Below the pieces are notes generated by a model. That model ran no database searches and had not been told where the DNA came from. It saw nothing but the letters and a program-made list of their open reading frames with translations. From assembly GCF_021295345.1 (NCBI RefSeq), contig NZ_JAIMJB010000017.1, forward strand, positions 52,037-116,036: a stretch of 64,000 bases of DNA. Direction: 5' to 3'. The translations under genes were made by a program, and so were the position numbers. Position 1 is the first letter of the stretch, and each line of letters opens with the position of its first letter. Of the stretch, positions 28,149 to 37,702 are shown piece by piece. Source of the DNA: Motilimonas eburnea. Its GTDB lineage: Bacteria > Pseudomonadota > Gammaproteobacteria > Enterobacterales > CBDFNC01.

Positions 28149-29516
28149 CTATTTATTCTTCCAATTAGCCCAAGCATCATCCACCATGGCTTGAGCGGCA
28201 GCCAAGGGGTCTTTACCACGCTTAGTCGTGCCTTTCACCTTATTCTGACTCTGACTGTTATGACCGCTTTGGGCTTGCTTACGTTTCTTTTTACCCATGC
28301 CGGGTGCGGGGATCGCAGGCTTAGCAAGGCGTGACGGACAACCTGCAGGCGCCTCAGCATCGGCCTCAAATCCCTCGTACTGCTCACGTGGCAGACGAAA
28401 TTTGTTTTTCTTTTCAATCAACTTAAAGTGCTGGTATTCATCATGAGCAATCAGCGATAAGGCTAAGCCCGCTGCACCCGCACGACCACTTCGGCCAATA
28501 CGGTGCATATAATCGGCTGGGCTGCGCGGCAGCTCATAGTTAATCACCACGGGTAACTTATCAATGTCGATCCCCCGCGCCGCAATATCGGTGGCAATCA
28601 GCACCTCAATCTCACCCACTTTAAAACCCGTTAAGATACGGTTACGCGCCCCTTGCCCTTTGTCGCTGTGAAACACCTGCGCCTTAATTCCCGCTTTTTC
28701 TAGCTTTTGTGCCAAACGGTCACAGGTCTTCTTGGCGTTGGCAAAAATTAAGACCTGTGACCACGCATTTTGTTTCACTAAATGACTGAGCAACGCCACC
28801 TTTTGGTTTTTATTCACCGTGATAACGCGTTGTTCCAGCGTACTTTGTTGCTGATGTTGCAATTGTAGCGACACCGGGTCGGTCAATAATTTCTCGGTTA
28901 AGCTCGTTAATTCTTCTGGAAACGTCGCGGAAAACAGCAAGGTTTGCTTGCGACTAGGCATTAACCTCAATAGGGCCTGTAACTCTTCGGCAAAACCTAA
29001 GCTTAACAACCGGTCAGCCTCATCAAGCACCAAGGCCTCAACTTGCTCCAGCTTCAACGCATTATTTGCAATCAAGTCCAATAAACGACCTGGCGTCGCC
29101 ACCACCACATCGCTACCGCCGCGCAATGCCAACATTTGCGTGTTGGCGGATACCCCACCTTGCACACAGGTTACCTTCATTTTAGGCTGTAAATGTTGGC
29201 CGTAAGACGCAAAGCTCGCGCTAACTTGCTGGGCTAATTCTCTTGTGGGTACTAACACCAAGGCTCTCACCCAATTGCCCGAAGCTTTCGCCTTGTTCGG
29301 TTTCGCGTTGGCTAAGCGCTGCAAGATAGGCAGGGCGAACGCCGCCGTTTTACCCGATCCGGTATTCGCGCCCGCAAGAATATCCCTCCCCGCCAGCGCA
29401 GGTGGGATAATAGACGATTGGATTGCAGTGGGCTTAACATACTTGAGTTCGGCCAAACGAGATAAAAGCGCGGGCATTAACGCTAGGCTGGAGAAATGGG
29501 CATCGGCTTGTGGCAT
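28149..29516 (-). CDS. DEAD-box ATP-dependent RNA helicase
   Basis: The 455 residues contain the Q motif (KPTAIQSSIIP), Walker A (GANTGSGKTAA), DEAD as VLDEADRLL, SATFPEE and the C-terminal HRIGRSGRAG. A basic, low-complexity tail (KKRKQAQSGHNSQSQNK) follows, typical of the RhlE/SrmB group that remodels rRNA or mRNA. It is monocistronic, with REP-like repeats downstream. Which E. coli helicase it matches best is not decidable by eye. Confidence 0.92.
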   Translation of the reverse strand: MPQADAHFSSLALMPALLSRLAELKYVKPTAIQSSIIPPALAGRDILAGANTGSGKTAAFALPILQRLANAKPNKAKASGNWVRALVLVPTRELAQQVSASFASYGQHLQPKMKVTCVQGGVSANTQMLALRGGSDVVVATPGRLLDLIANNALKLEQVEALVLDEADRLLSLGFAEELQALLRLMPSRKQTLLFSATFPEELTSLTEKLLTDPVSLQLQHQQQSTLEQRVITVNKNQKVALLSHLVKQNAWSQVLIFANAKKTCDRLAQKLEKAGIKAQVFHSDKGQGARNRILTGFKVGEIEVLIATDIAARGIDIDKLPVVINYELPRSPADYMHRIGRSGRAGAAGLALSLIAHDEYQHFKLIEKKNKFRLPREQYEGFEADAEAPAGCPSRLAKPAIPAPGMGKKKRKQAQSGHNSQSQNKVKGTTKRGKDPLAAAQAMVDDAWANWKNK

Positions 29517-29641
29517 AAACTATGGATCATCACTAAAAAGGAATATCCCTATAGTGTACTTAATAATGCCAATAAAGACTTGGGAAATTACCCTAAGCCC
29601 GTTCACCTTACCCATCTAAGCTGAATAGGGGCCAGCACGCC

Positions 29642-30310
29642 CTAATCTAAACGGGGGGGTTTATCCCGCACTAACGCGTGATAAAGCAGGGCTAATAATA
29701 CGGCCATGGCTGCGGGCACAAGTAAGGCCAAATAGTGCCACTGTTGATACAGGGCCGCCCCAAGCACTCCACCTAATACAAAACCCACGATGATAATGCT
29801 AAACAAAATAGCCTTTCGCTTATCAAAAGCTTGGCCGCGCAGCCTTGCCCCTATCATCAAACCTAAATCGGTAAATACGCCGGTGACATGGGTGGTGCGA
29901 ACAACCGCACCGCTATAGGTGGTGATCAGCGCATTTTGTAAGCCACATGCAGCAGACGCAAAATAATGGCCCCAATTAGAACCGTATTGCAGCGCCAACA
30001 TGGCTAAGATTAACAAGCCACCTTCAATTAACAGCGCTGAGCCATAATGACGACCTAACTTTAAGGCCGTGTTTTCTATCAACACGCCACTGATCATCGC
30101 GCCCACTAGGAAGCTAACAATGACCCAAAAGAGATGAAGCGTAACGGGATTAAGCGTAAACAGGCCAACCCCAAATTGGGTCACCGAGCCAGAAAGATGT
30201 GATACGGCCTGATGGTCAAAGCCTAACAAACCGATAGCATTAACGCATCCGGCCAATAAAGCCAACAGAAACGCGCCGTATTCAACCCATTTAGGTAATC
30301 GAGTGATCAC
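29642..30310 (-). CDS. YoaK/DUF1275-family membrane protein
   Basis: The 222 residues start at GTG 30310, because AGGAGG sits 6 bases upstream; the open frame continues to 30397 only through repeat DNA. Six transmembrane helices are visible, with VNAIGLLGFDHQAVSHLSGSVTQFG and RTTHVTGVFTDLG as the two characteristic DUF1275 segments. The function of the family is not established. The ribosome-binding site borders a REP-like element. Confidence 0.83.
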   Translation of the reverse strand: MITRLPKWVEYGAFLLALLAGCVNAIGLLGFDHQAVSHLSGSVTQFGVGLFTLNPVTLHLFWVIVSFLVGAMISGVLIENTALKLGRHYGSALLIEGGLLILAMLALQYGSNWGHYFASAACGLQNALITTYSGAVVRTTHVTGVFTDLGLMIGARLRGQAFDKRKAILFSIIIVGFVLGGVLGAALYQQWHYLALLVPAAMAVLLALLYHALVRDKPPRLD

Positions 30311-30321
30311 AAGCAACCTCC

Positions 30322-30396
30322 TGTAGGAGCACCAGTGATGGTGCGATTTATCGATTGAGGTTTGGCATCTATCGCCGCATGACTGCGGCTCCCACA
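30322..30396. repeat. REP-like inverted element
   Basis: TGTAGGAGC and GCTCCCACA bound 75 bases, with inner arms (GCACCAGTGATGGTGC and GCCGCATGACTGCGGC). The element lies in the 5' region of the YoaK-like gene and touches its Shine-Dalgarno sequence. Confidence 0.55.
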
Positions 30397-30426
30397 AGAC
30401 TGCAGTCCCGCAAATCTAACAGTAGG

Positions 30427-31560
30427 TTATGCTGTAACTTTGGCGCGATTAAATACCGGCTGAGCATACATGGCCATTACTCGCTCACGTAGTGACTCTG
30501 GCACTTGGTTCATGTGATCTTCAAATGCTTGACGATCAACAAAGGTCACCTTTTCTGCCTCTGGCACCTTGGCCGCCAATAAATTAGAAGGATGCAAATA
30601 ATATTGACGATAAATACAGTCATCGATAGCTTGTGCGACATCCTCGGCTGTCGCAAATTCTTCCGTTAGCGGCTGGCCAAAAGCCACATGAACGTGCCCT
30701 TTTTTGCCCTTGATGCCTTCCATAATACTAACAATGTCTTCAAACTCGGCTTTCTCGTATTTACCGTCTTGCTCGGTTGCCACTAACTCACGCGCTTTAC
30801 TGATATCACCCGGATCATACTCGTAAGAGATCGCAACCGGCACAATTTTGAGCTGCTTGATATAGTCGGGAAAGGCGATTTTCTGCTTCTTACCATGCAT
30901 GTAGAACATTTTAATGATAGCAGGATCGGTTTTATCATAACCGTCTTTAGCTCGGCCTTCTTTTTGCGCAATCCAAATATTGTTGCCCGTATCTAACGAA
31001 TCCTTGATATAAGCGGACAAGTGTGAAAACGCTGCCATCATGGCCCGCGGCGCAGTGGCGGAACGCTTCACAATAAAGCTCTTGTTAAGCTTCATTAAAT
31101 CGGTCACAAACGGCTTTTTCAGTAAGTTATCACCTATGGCAATGCGCACGGTACCAAGTTTATTATGGTACAACCCCCAGTTCACAAATGCCGGGTCCAT
31201 GGCGATGTCACGGTGATTCGAAACAAATAAATAAGCCTGGTCAGGTTGAAGTTGGTCAAGACCGCAAAATGTCACCTTAGAGGTGGTGGTGTTGATCATA
31301 CCTTGCATGTATGACGCCACTTCGTCCTGCACTTTTGCCACGGAGTTCAGCCCTGCCCACTTTTTAATCAAGGCTTGCTTAACCAAAGGTTGCATTAGCC
31401 AAGGCGCCCAAGTCGCTAAACGCGGAAAGCGGATCTTTGTCATGGCCTCAATGAACTCAGCATCATGGGTGATGCGACGAATTACATCGGCGATCTCACT
31501 GTCGTTATAAGGACGAATATCGGCATAAATATCTTCCTTTCCCTGAGTTTCTGTGGTCAT
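30427..31560 (-). CDS. 1-acyl-glycerol-3-phosphate acyltransferase-like protein
   Basis: The 377 residues start at ATG 31560, which has AGAGG 6 bases upstream; the frame opens 18 bases earlier. The PlsC-type catalytic HX4D motif is visible in SNHRDIAMDPAF near residue 135, and the substrate-binding QKEGRAKDG near residue 200. It probably acylates a glycerolipid at the membrane, although there is no clear transmembrane helix. Long for PlsC, with an extra N-terminal domain of about 110 residues. Confidence 0.8.
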   Translation of the reverse strand: MTTETQGKEDIYADIRPYNDSEIADVIRRITHDAEFIEAMTKIRFPRLATWAPWLMQPLVKQALIKKWAGLNSVAKVQDEVASYMQGMINTTTSKVTFCGLDQLQPDQAYLFVSNHRDIAMDPAFVNWGLYHNKLGTVRIAIGDNLLKKPFVTDLMKLNKSFIVKRSATAPRAMMAAFSHLSAYIKDSLDTGNNIWIAQKEGRAKDGYDKTDPAIIKMFYMHGKKQKIAFPDYIKQLKIVPVAISYEYDPGDISKARELVATEQDGKYEKAEFEDIVSIMEGIKGKKGHVHVAFGQPLTEEFATAEDVAQAIDDCIYRQYYLHPSNLLAAKVPEAEKVTFVDRQAFEDHMNQVPESLRERVMAMYAQPVFNRAKVTA

Positions 31561-31620
31561 TGTTACCTCTGAATGCATGACACGAGTGCAAAAAAACGCC
31601 GTATTCTAACCCACTAAGCA

Positions 31621-32310
31621 CTAACGAGCTAATACTTCTACGGCCTTGGCTTTATCTTGATCACATAAGCGCTCAGATTTAAGTAGGTATTTCTGCAACT
31701 TAGTCAGAATAACGCCATAGAAAGGCAAAAACACCAACACACTAATCAAGAGTTTAAAGCCATAATCAGCCAGGGCGATTTCAAACCAGTGAGCGGCCAT
31801 AAAAGCATCGCTGGACTGATAAAAGGCCACAAAAAAGAAAATCAAGGTATCAAGCAAGTTACCCAATACAGTGGACGCTAACGGCGCGACCCACCACTGC
31901 GGCCACTGACGCATGCGGTTAAACACCGAAATATCCAGCAATTGACCTAAGCAGTAAGCTAAGAAACTGGCCAGTGCAATGCGGCCAACAAAAGCATTAA
32001 ACTCGGCCAAGCCTGCCAGCCCTTGGTATTCACCATTAAAGAAGAGCACCGACAATAAGTAAGAAATGACTAATGCCGGCAGCATCACCACAAAAATAAT
32101 CTTGCGCGCCAAGGCCGCACCAAAGATGCGTACCGTTAAATCCGTTGCCAAAAAGATAAACGGAAAGGTAAACGCGCCCCAAGTAGTGTGCATTCCCAAA
32201 ATAGTGACCGGCAGTTGCACCAAGTAATTACTGGATGCAATGATGCCAATGTGAAATAGCGATAGAACAAGCAAGGCAAACTTTGCCTGCGTTAAGGTAT
32301 GAGTATTCAT
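31621..32310 (-). CDS. yhhQ: Queuosine-precursor (preQ0) transporter, YhhQ family
   Basis: The 229-residue inner-membrane protein has about six helices. LVQLPVTILGMHTTWGAFTF and the FLATDLTVRIFGA segment are typical of the VUT/YhhQ vitamin-uptake family, which salvages 7-cyano-7-deazaguanine for queuosine in tRNA. It is monocistronic. I saw no preQ1 riboswitch in the 127 bases upstream. Confidence 0.87.
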   Translation of the reverse strand: MNTHTLTQAKFALLVLSLFHIGIIASSNYLVQLPVTILGMHTTWGAFTFPFIFLATDLTVRIFGAALARKIIFVVMLPALVISYLLSVLFFNGEYQGLAGLAEFNAFVGRIALASFLAYCLGQLLDISVFNRMRQWPQWWVAPLASTVLGNLLDTLIFFFVAFYQSSDAFMAAHWFEIALADYGFKLLISVLVFLPFYGVILTKLQKYLLKSERLCDQDKAKAVEVLAR

Positions 32311-32437
32311 ATTGTACCTTTTTGTTGGTTGGGGTGAGGGAACCCAAAAAATCGAGGCGCGATTATACTAAAGCACAGAGCAACAACAAGTGCCTAGCCA
32401 TCAGCTTGACTGCAATTTGACAGCATGCTCAATAGAA

Positions 32438-33346
32438 TTACAACTGCGCAGTGACCGCGGCAAAATGATCCGCCACCGCATTCGCAACCTGCTTAATCTT
32501 TGGCAAATGGGCCTGACGTCGATGCACAACCAAATAGAGCTCGCCAATGCCATACTGACTAATATCCAAAGGTAAAGGTCGTAATGCTTGCAACAAAGGA
32601 TGATCACAAATCGCCAATGGCAATACCATGGCTCCCACGCCTGCCGCGCAAGCAGCCAGCTGCACATTAAAGTCATCGCTACTAAAACAAGGGGTGAAAT
32701 GATCAATTTGCGATTGCAGCACTTGGTTAACCTGCAATTGCTCAAAAGGGGGCGCCCAGCAAATCCAATCGATGTCTGCCAGTTCAGGGCGAGCAACGAG
32801 CGTCTTAATGTATTCGGGATGCGCATAGGCCGCCATTTCGCTGCGCAGCGAGGCTAAACAAAGCAATTCATTCGAGCTCGGTAACTGGGTTCGTAAGGAA
32901 ATATCCGCTTCACCACGCGCCAAGTCTAAGGTATCCACGCTACTGATCACTTCCAATTGAATATCAGGAAAACGCTCTCGAACTTGTTTTGCTACCGTTG
33001 GCACAATCGTGAACGCAATGCCCGGCGGCGCGGTCACACGCACCTTACCTTTAACTTGGTGTGGCGTTGGCGTTAATGCCAGTTTTGCCTGCTGCGCCCA
33101 ACACGCCATTTGCTGCGCTGCAGGCAATAACGCACGCCCAGTTTCGGTTAACTGGCACCCTTGGGGCAAGCGGACAAACAAGCTTGTGCCTAAATCACTT
33201 TCAAACTCGGCAATGCGTCGACTTAAAGTAGGCTGACCCAACCCTAACAAGCGGGCCGCAGCACTAAAACTGCCCGACTCTGCAACAGCAAGAAACAATT
33301 TAAGATCTTGCCAATTTGGCCCCGTTTGCTGACCGCTCAAGTCCAT
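32438..33346 (-). CDS. LysR-family transcriptional regulator
   Basis: The 302 residues have an N-terminal winged helix-turn-helix (LKLFLAVAESGSFSAAARLLGLGQPTLSRRI) and a substrate-binding domain. It has no divergent partner: the upstream neighbour at 33441 is on the same strand, so the target is not obvious. Co-factor unknown. Confidence 0.87.
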   Translation of the reverse strand: MDLSGQQTGPNWQDLKLFLAVAESGSFSAAARLLGLGQPTLSRRIAEFESDLGTSLFVRLPQGCQLTETGRALLPAAQQMACWAQQAKLALTPTPHQVKGKVRVTAPPGIAFTIVPTVAKQVRERFPDIQLEVISSVDTLDLARGEADISLRTQLPSSNELLCLASLRSEMAAYAHPEYIKTLVARPELADIDWICWAPPFEQLQVNQVLQSQIDHFTPCFSSDDFNVQLAACAAGVGAMVLPLAICDHPLLQALRPLPLDISQYGIGELYLVVHRRQAHLPKIKQVANAVADHFAAVTAQL

Positions 33347-33440
33347 TACCTCTTACTCAAATTAACTCGTTTGGTCAGCAGAATAGCACCGTAAATGAGT
33401 GGATCAAACCCAGCGATTTGCTGAGCTTGATCGAACACCT

Positions 33441-34736
33441 CTAACCACGACGCTTACACCATACTAAAACCGCTAACAGCATGATCCAAAAAGCCATGCC
33501 GCCACCTCCAGAGCTTGAATCGCCGCTTGATTCACTGCCTATATCAACGCTATCACTCGGCTCAGGCTCACTAGGCGCTTCACCTAACGTCATGCTATTG
33601 CTATAGACAATTTTATCGTAAACCATGGTTTCGGTTGCCGAATCAACCACCACCAGTATGACTTGATATTGACCATAACTTGGCGGCGTGTATTCCGTCG
33701 TCAAGGTGATATCTGTATAGCGGCTACCACTTGTGAATACGCCATCAGAGTTATTAAAATCAGTAAAAGGTTTGCGCGCTATGATGGTCGAGCCATTGAC
33801 CTCGCCATCTTTACTGGCCAGCCAGAGCAAGGTAAGTGGGCCAATACTCTGGTTGCTATAATTCGCCAAACTCGCGATTTCAGCCGACAACACCCCGTTC
33901 GCAATATTGACACTCGATTGCCCTTCAAACGTCATTCCACTGGCCGTTAAATCTGGCGAGCTCGGGATCACATTGCCATCTTCATCGAGATTATCTTGCT
34001 CAACCCCTTCGTCGGTGATTTGAAACAGTTCAATCGTAAAGGTAACTGGCATCGGCTCATCATTGAGGTTACGTAATGCTAAATAATACTCCCCAGGGCT
34101 GAGCTTGATTTCATAACCGCCCGGTTGGTTAGCACTGGCGATGCTGCCAAAGTCGGTGTAGTACTGAAACTCTTGGTTAGACGTGAATGCGCTTAATTGG
34201 CTAGAAGGAATAATAAAGGTTTCAAGCCCAAGGCTAACGCCGTCAACCCACAAGCGATAACCTTCGTTGACAGTAAGCGAGTGATAATACTTTGCTCCCG
34301 CTGAGATCTGCTCGGCACGTGTCATGGCATCAATGCGCGTCGCATCACTGTATGTTTTGTCACAATCGAGTTCGATGGAATAGCGGCTCTCGCCATCCAG
34401 TCTATTCCTTAACGCCACCGCATAATTACCCGCCGGCAATGAAATACCTTGGGTGCCGATTTTTTGCGAAAAAATACTATACGCCCCCACACTCTGACCA
34501 TCAATAAAGCGCTGGACATCAGCTTCATCAATGACGGTTGCATCAATGCTGCCAACCGCAACCACGCGAAAAACGAACTCACCAACCGATCCCTCTGGCA
34601 CCTCAAAACCTTGATACCAGTAATCACCTTGAGCCGAAAAGCGTGCGTCTTGCCGCGCAATAAACGCCCCTTCGCACGATGCCATTGCCTGATTAAGGCT
34701 CGCAATAAATAAAATAAACCACCCTATCGCTCTCAT
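33441..34736 (-). CDS. Secreted protein with GlyGly-CTERM sorting signal
   Basis: The 431 residues start at ATG 34736 (AGGG upstream), giving a clean signal peptide MRAIGWFILFIASLNQAMA. The body is beta-rich with repeated pre-peptidase-like segments (residues about 30-240). The C-terminus carries a Ser/Gly-rich SSGGGG, a hydrophobic helix and a basic KRRG end. This is the GlyGly-CTERM tripartite signal cut by rhombosortase and found on proteins exported by type II secretion in Shewanella and Vibrio. No catalytic motif recognised. Confidence 0.75.
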   Translation of the reverse strand: MRAIGWFILFIASLNQAMASCEGAFIARQDARFSAQGDYWYQGFEVPEGSVGEFVFRVVAVGSIDATVIDEADVQRFIDGQSVGAYSIFSQKIGTQGISLPAGNYAVALRNRLDGESRYSIELDCDKTYSDATRIDAMTRAEQISAGAKYYHSLTVNEGYRLWVDGVSLGLETFIIPSSQLSAFTSNQEFQYYTDFGSIASANQPGGYEIKLSPGEYYLALRNLNDEPMPVTFTIELFQITDEGVEQDNLDEDGNVIPSSPDLTASGMTFEGQSSVNIANGVLSAEIASLANYSNQSIGPLTLLWLASKDGEVNGSTIIARKPFTDFNNSDGVFTSGSRYTDITLTTEYTPPSYGQYQVILVVVDSATETMVYDKIVYSNSMTLGEAPSEPEPSDSVDIGSESSGDSSSGGGGMAFWIMLLAVLVWCKRRG

Positions 34737-34948
34737 CTTTTTTCCCTCACCTATGCCATACCCGAAATAAAGTGTAGACACGGCGCTTGAAGGTCACAAA
34801 ACAACCAACCAAATATCAATTAAAGATGAGAGCTAGGTAACACATCTATTCAATTATGAATGGGCAAATGCATTTTTAGCGGATTAACAATCAATTATTC
34901 ATAGCTAAAATCGTCATATCGACATTTATTTATACAATGGAAAGTAAG

Positions 34949-35893
34949 ATGAAAAAACGCTATGTATGGTTAGTTATCGGCCTACTGATAACACTGGCTT
35001 CCCTCATTGCCATCAGTCAGACTCGCGCCACTCTCCATCAAGTCAGTGAACAACCACAAGGGAGCGTCGTCACTGAAGCCGAAATGCTGGCGCGCCTAGC
35101 TCAAGGTACTCAAGTACCGTTTACGCGATTTGTTGCCGCCGATTGGCAAGTGCCATTGTCGGGTCTAGTCAACTTAAACCACCCCAAAGCCAAGCAAGCC
35201 AAACTCGTTGATAAAAATGAAGCCATTCACATATTTGCATATCATATCCAACATCCCATACAAGGGGATTATTTAATCGATACCGGGGTGTCGGCTCAAC
35301 TATTAGACGACCCAGCTAAGTTCGGGATCAACGCCATATTGCATTCACTGTTTGGTTTTGAGTTGTTAAACCTGCATCAATCCACCCAAGCCTATCTTGC
35401 CGCGGCTCAGCGCCCCGCCATCAAGGGCGTGTTTTTGACTCACCTACATTTAGATCATATTTCCGGCCTGCCCGACCTCGCTCTAGAGACCCCCATCTAT
35501 GTTGGCAACAATGAAGGGCAAAGCCGTTATTGGATGAATGTGGCCACCCAACACGTGATTAACTCACTACTTAAAGGCAGGCCAGCACTACAACAATGGC
35601 AAGGCGACATTGTCGATATTTTTGGTGATGGCTCGGTCTTTGCCCTGCATATGCCGGGCCACACGCCCGGATCGACCGCGTATCTGGTCAATGCCCAAAC
35701 CGGCCCCGTATTAGTGGTGGGTGATGTCTCTCATACCCAATGGGGGTGGGACAACCAAGTCGAGCCGGGACAATTCACACAAAACCAAGCGCAAAATCAA
35801 ACCAGCTTACAACAGCTAAAAAGCTTAGCCGCACAGTTGCAGCAGCAATATCCTAGTAGTCAGGTCATGCTAGGACACCAGTACTCGCGCTAA
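34949..35893 (+). CDS. Periplasm-facing metallo-beta-lactamase-fold hydrolase
   Basis: About 314 residues starting MKKRYVWLVIGLL, an N-terminal membrane anchor or signal. GGAAAG lies about 7 bases upstream of this ATG; an earlier ATG at 34937 is in frame. The zinc site is visible as LTHLHLDHISG (HxHxDH), then MPGHTPGS and LGHQYSR, so both metals should bind. The family includes lactonases and thioesterases; the substrate is unknown. A long palindrome follows the gene. Confidence 0.8.
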   Translation: MKKRYVWLVIGLLITLASLIAISQTRATLHQVSEQPQGSVVTEAEMLARLAQGTQVPFTRFVAADWQVPLSGLVNLNHPKAKQAKLVDKNEAIHIFAYHIQHPIQGDYLIDTGVSAQLLDDPAKFGINAILHSLFGFELLNLHQSTQAYLAAAQRPAIKGVFLTHLHLDHISGLPDLALETPIYVGNNEGQSRYWMNVATQHVINSLLKGRPALQQWQGDIVDIFGDGSVFALHMPGHTPGSTAYLVNAQTGPVLVVGDVSHTQWGWDNQVEPGQFTQNQAQNQTSLQQLKSLAAQLQQQYPSSQVMLGHQYSR

Positions 35894-35934
35894 CCCTGAG
35901 TAAAGCGGCAATAAGAACAAGGTTTATACCCAAT

Positions 35935-35964
35935 CATCTTGACCCCATTAATGGGGTCAAGATG
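35935..35964. terminator. Perfect 30-bp palindrome
   Basis: Arms CATCTTGACCCCATT and AATGGGGTCAAGATG pair fully, giving a very stable hairpin. It sits 42 bases after the hydrolase stop. A short A-rich stretch follows but no T-run on the plus strand. A terminator is most likely; a protein-binding site is possible. Confidence 0.5.
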
Positions 35965-36039
35965 TTCATAAAAAAGCATTACAAAAACATCAAACCAATA
36001 TAAAATACGAGCGATATTATCTATTTAATTGAGAAAACC

Positions 36040-37212
36040 GTGAAATACCTATTTTTGTTCGCTCTGTTGTTTATTTCTGCCTGTGCCACCAAACCACCCC
36101 AAGTGTATAACACCAGCCCCATTACCATGGACGCCTATGGCAGGGGCTATTACGGTGGCCATAGCGAAGGTCAACGTAACCTGCAGCAAATTCCAACATT
36201 AAAAGATACCCTCACCACAGCACAAAAACGCGCACTCGATAACTTTACCGCTTATGCTAGTCGCGATAACAATCATGCTTTAGGTGGCATGGTGGTGTAC
36301 CATAAAGGGGTACCTGTCTATAGTTGGTTTGACACGGCGAATGGCGCCGTCAGTAATGAAACCTACCAAACCAATTCATTAACCAAAAGCGTGACCAGCT
36401 TACTACTGGGCATTGCAATTGACCAAGGCTTTATCAAGAGCGTAGATGATCCTGCCGCTCGCTATCTAGGCTCGTTAAGTCAATACTTCACCGGTGCTAA
36501 GGCCAATATCACTATCAAAGACTTACTGACGATGACCGACGCGATAAGCTGGAATCAGCAGCTATATAAGAGTGACGGCAGCATTAACACCAACAACTCG
36601 ATTGATAAGATGTTCTATGCGAGCAATCCTGCGCGATATGTCGCCTCTTTACCGGCTAACTCAAATGCCACAGGCAGTTTTGCTTACGGCGAATGGCAGC
36701 CCTTTCTTATTGGTCAAATCATCCAAAATGCAACGCAAACCAATTTATTTGATTTTGCCCAGCAGCATTTATTCACACCTATGGGCATTCAATATTGGCA
36801 TTGGCACACCTTTGGCGGTAACTCCTCACCCAATACCAATGGCGGTGTTTACCTCACCGTATGGGACCGCGCCAAACTAGGGCAAATGCTTCTCGATCAA
36901 GGGAAATGGCAGGGTAAACAAATCGTTTCTCAGCAGTGGGTAGCGCAGTCGACCCAAAATCAACTCGCCAAGCCTTGGTCTGCTTGGGCTGGCAGCTCCT
37001 ATGGCTACTATTGGTGGCTTAACCAATATAATGTTGGCCAACAGCAAGTTAGCTCTATCTCAGCTCTCGGTTGGGGCGGTAACAGTATCATCGTTTATCC
37101 CGAGCGAGATTTAGTGATTGCCACCATGGGCGGTGACTACGATAGCAGCTCAATGGCCGGGTTTGAGCTCAATGAATACCTCGCAAAGCGCGTGGTGACA
37201 AGATACTTTTAA
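36040..37212 (+). CDS. Lipoprotein serine hydrolase, beta-lactamase class C/PBP-like
   Basis: The 390 residues start with GTG. A lipoprotein signal ends in the lipobox ISAC (Cys15). The catalytic SxxK is SLTKS near residue 115, a YGEW takes the place of the usual YxN, and LGWGGNS near residue 348 corresponds to the third motif. The fold covers esterases, D-aminopeptidases and class C beta-lactamases; the altered second motif argues against a true beta-lactamase. Monocistronic. Confidence 0.78.
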   Translation: MKYLFLFALLFISACATKPPQVYNTSPITMDAYGRGYYGGHSEGQRNLQQIPTLKDTLTTAQKRALDNFTAYASRDNNHALGGMVVYHKGVPVYSWFDTANGAVSNETYQTNSLTKSVTSLLLGIAIDQGFIKSVDDPAARYLGSLSQYFTGAKANITIKDLLTMTDAISWNQQLYKSDGSINTNNSIDKMFYASNPARYVASLPANSNATGSFAYGEWQPFLIGQIIQNATQTNLFDFAQQHLFTPMGIQYWHWHTFGGNSSPNTNGGVYLTVWDRAKLGQMLLDQGKWQGKQIVSQQWVAQSTQNQLAKPWSAWAGSSYGYYWWLNQYNVGQQQVSSISALGWGGNSIIVYPERDLVIATMGGDYDSSSMAGFELNEYLAKRVVTRYF

Positions 37213-37259
37213 ACGCGCATTGAGGGAGTCAGGATCAGCCTAAGCCAAATAGAACTGAA

Positions 37260-37622
37260 TTAAGCAACCTGCTCCTCCATCGTCTGCTTCAAGTGAGCTA
37301 ATTTTTGCTTTAGATAGCATTTAGCTTGCTGGAGCGACGCTATCTTTGTATCGATTTCGGTCAATTGCTCTTGAAAAATAAGCATTTTTTGATCATCGCT
37401 AATCACTCCTTTTTCCCATGGGTCAAGTAATTCCACCACTTGGTTTAACGTCATCCCGATTGCCTTAGCATGCTTAATTAGCTCAATCCGCGATAATGAA
37501 CTCGTTGGATAATCGAGGTATCCATTAGCCAATCGAATCGGCTTAAGCAAACCTATCTTAGTGTAATGGCGAATCGTGTCCCGATTTAAGCCACTTTTTT
37601 TCATCAGCTCATTTTTCAACAT
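37260..37622 (-). CDS. MerR-family transcriptional regulator
   Basis: About 120 residues starting MLKNELMKKSGLNRDTIRHYTKIGLLKP, the MerR DNA-binding domain, followed by a coiled coil (residues about 75-115). The frame opens with a TTG at 37631; the ATG at 37622 is preferred, but neither has a strong ribosome-binding site. It is divergent from the SRPBCC gene, with a MerR-spaced promoter between them. No metal-binding cysteines. Confidence 0.8.
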   Translation of the reverse strand: MLKNELMKKSGLNRDTIRHYTKIGLLKPIRLANGYLDYPTSSLSRIELIKHAKAIGMTLNQVVELLDPWEKGVISDDQKMLIFQEQLTEIDTKIASLQQAKCYLKQKLAHLKQTMEEQVA

Positions 37623-37633
37623 TTTTTTCAATC

Positions 37634-37664
37634 TTGCGGTTGGCTAGGGGCTATACACCATACT
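37634..37664 (+). promoter_or_regulatory. MerR-type promoter for the SRPBCC gene
   Basis: TTGCGG (37634-37639) and CATACT (37659-37664) are 19 bp apart, the elongated spacing used by MerR activators. The spacer has only an imperfect dyad (GGT at one end, ACC at the other). The MerR gene starts 12 bases away on the opposite strand. Confidence 0.5.
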
Positions 37665-37702
37665 TTAAGATCTGCGCACTTATCTACCTTGGAGAAGACC
37701 AA

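Noticed and set aside
32310..32400. Possible preQ1 riboswitch upstream of yhhQ
   Set aside because: No preQ1-I-type hairpin and A-rich tail could be seen; only promoter-like sequence.
36040..37212. Calling the serine hydrolase an AmpC beta-lactamase
   Set aside because: The second catalytic motif is YGEW rather than YxN, and the lipoprotein signal is unlike AmpC.
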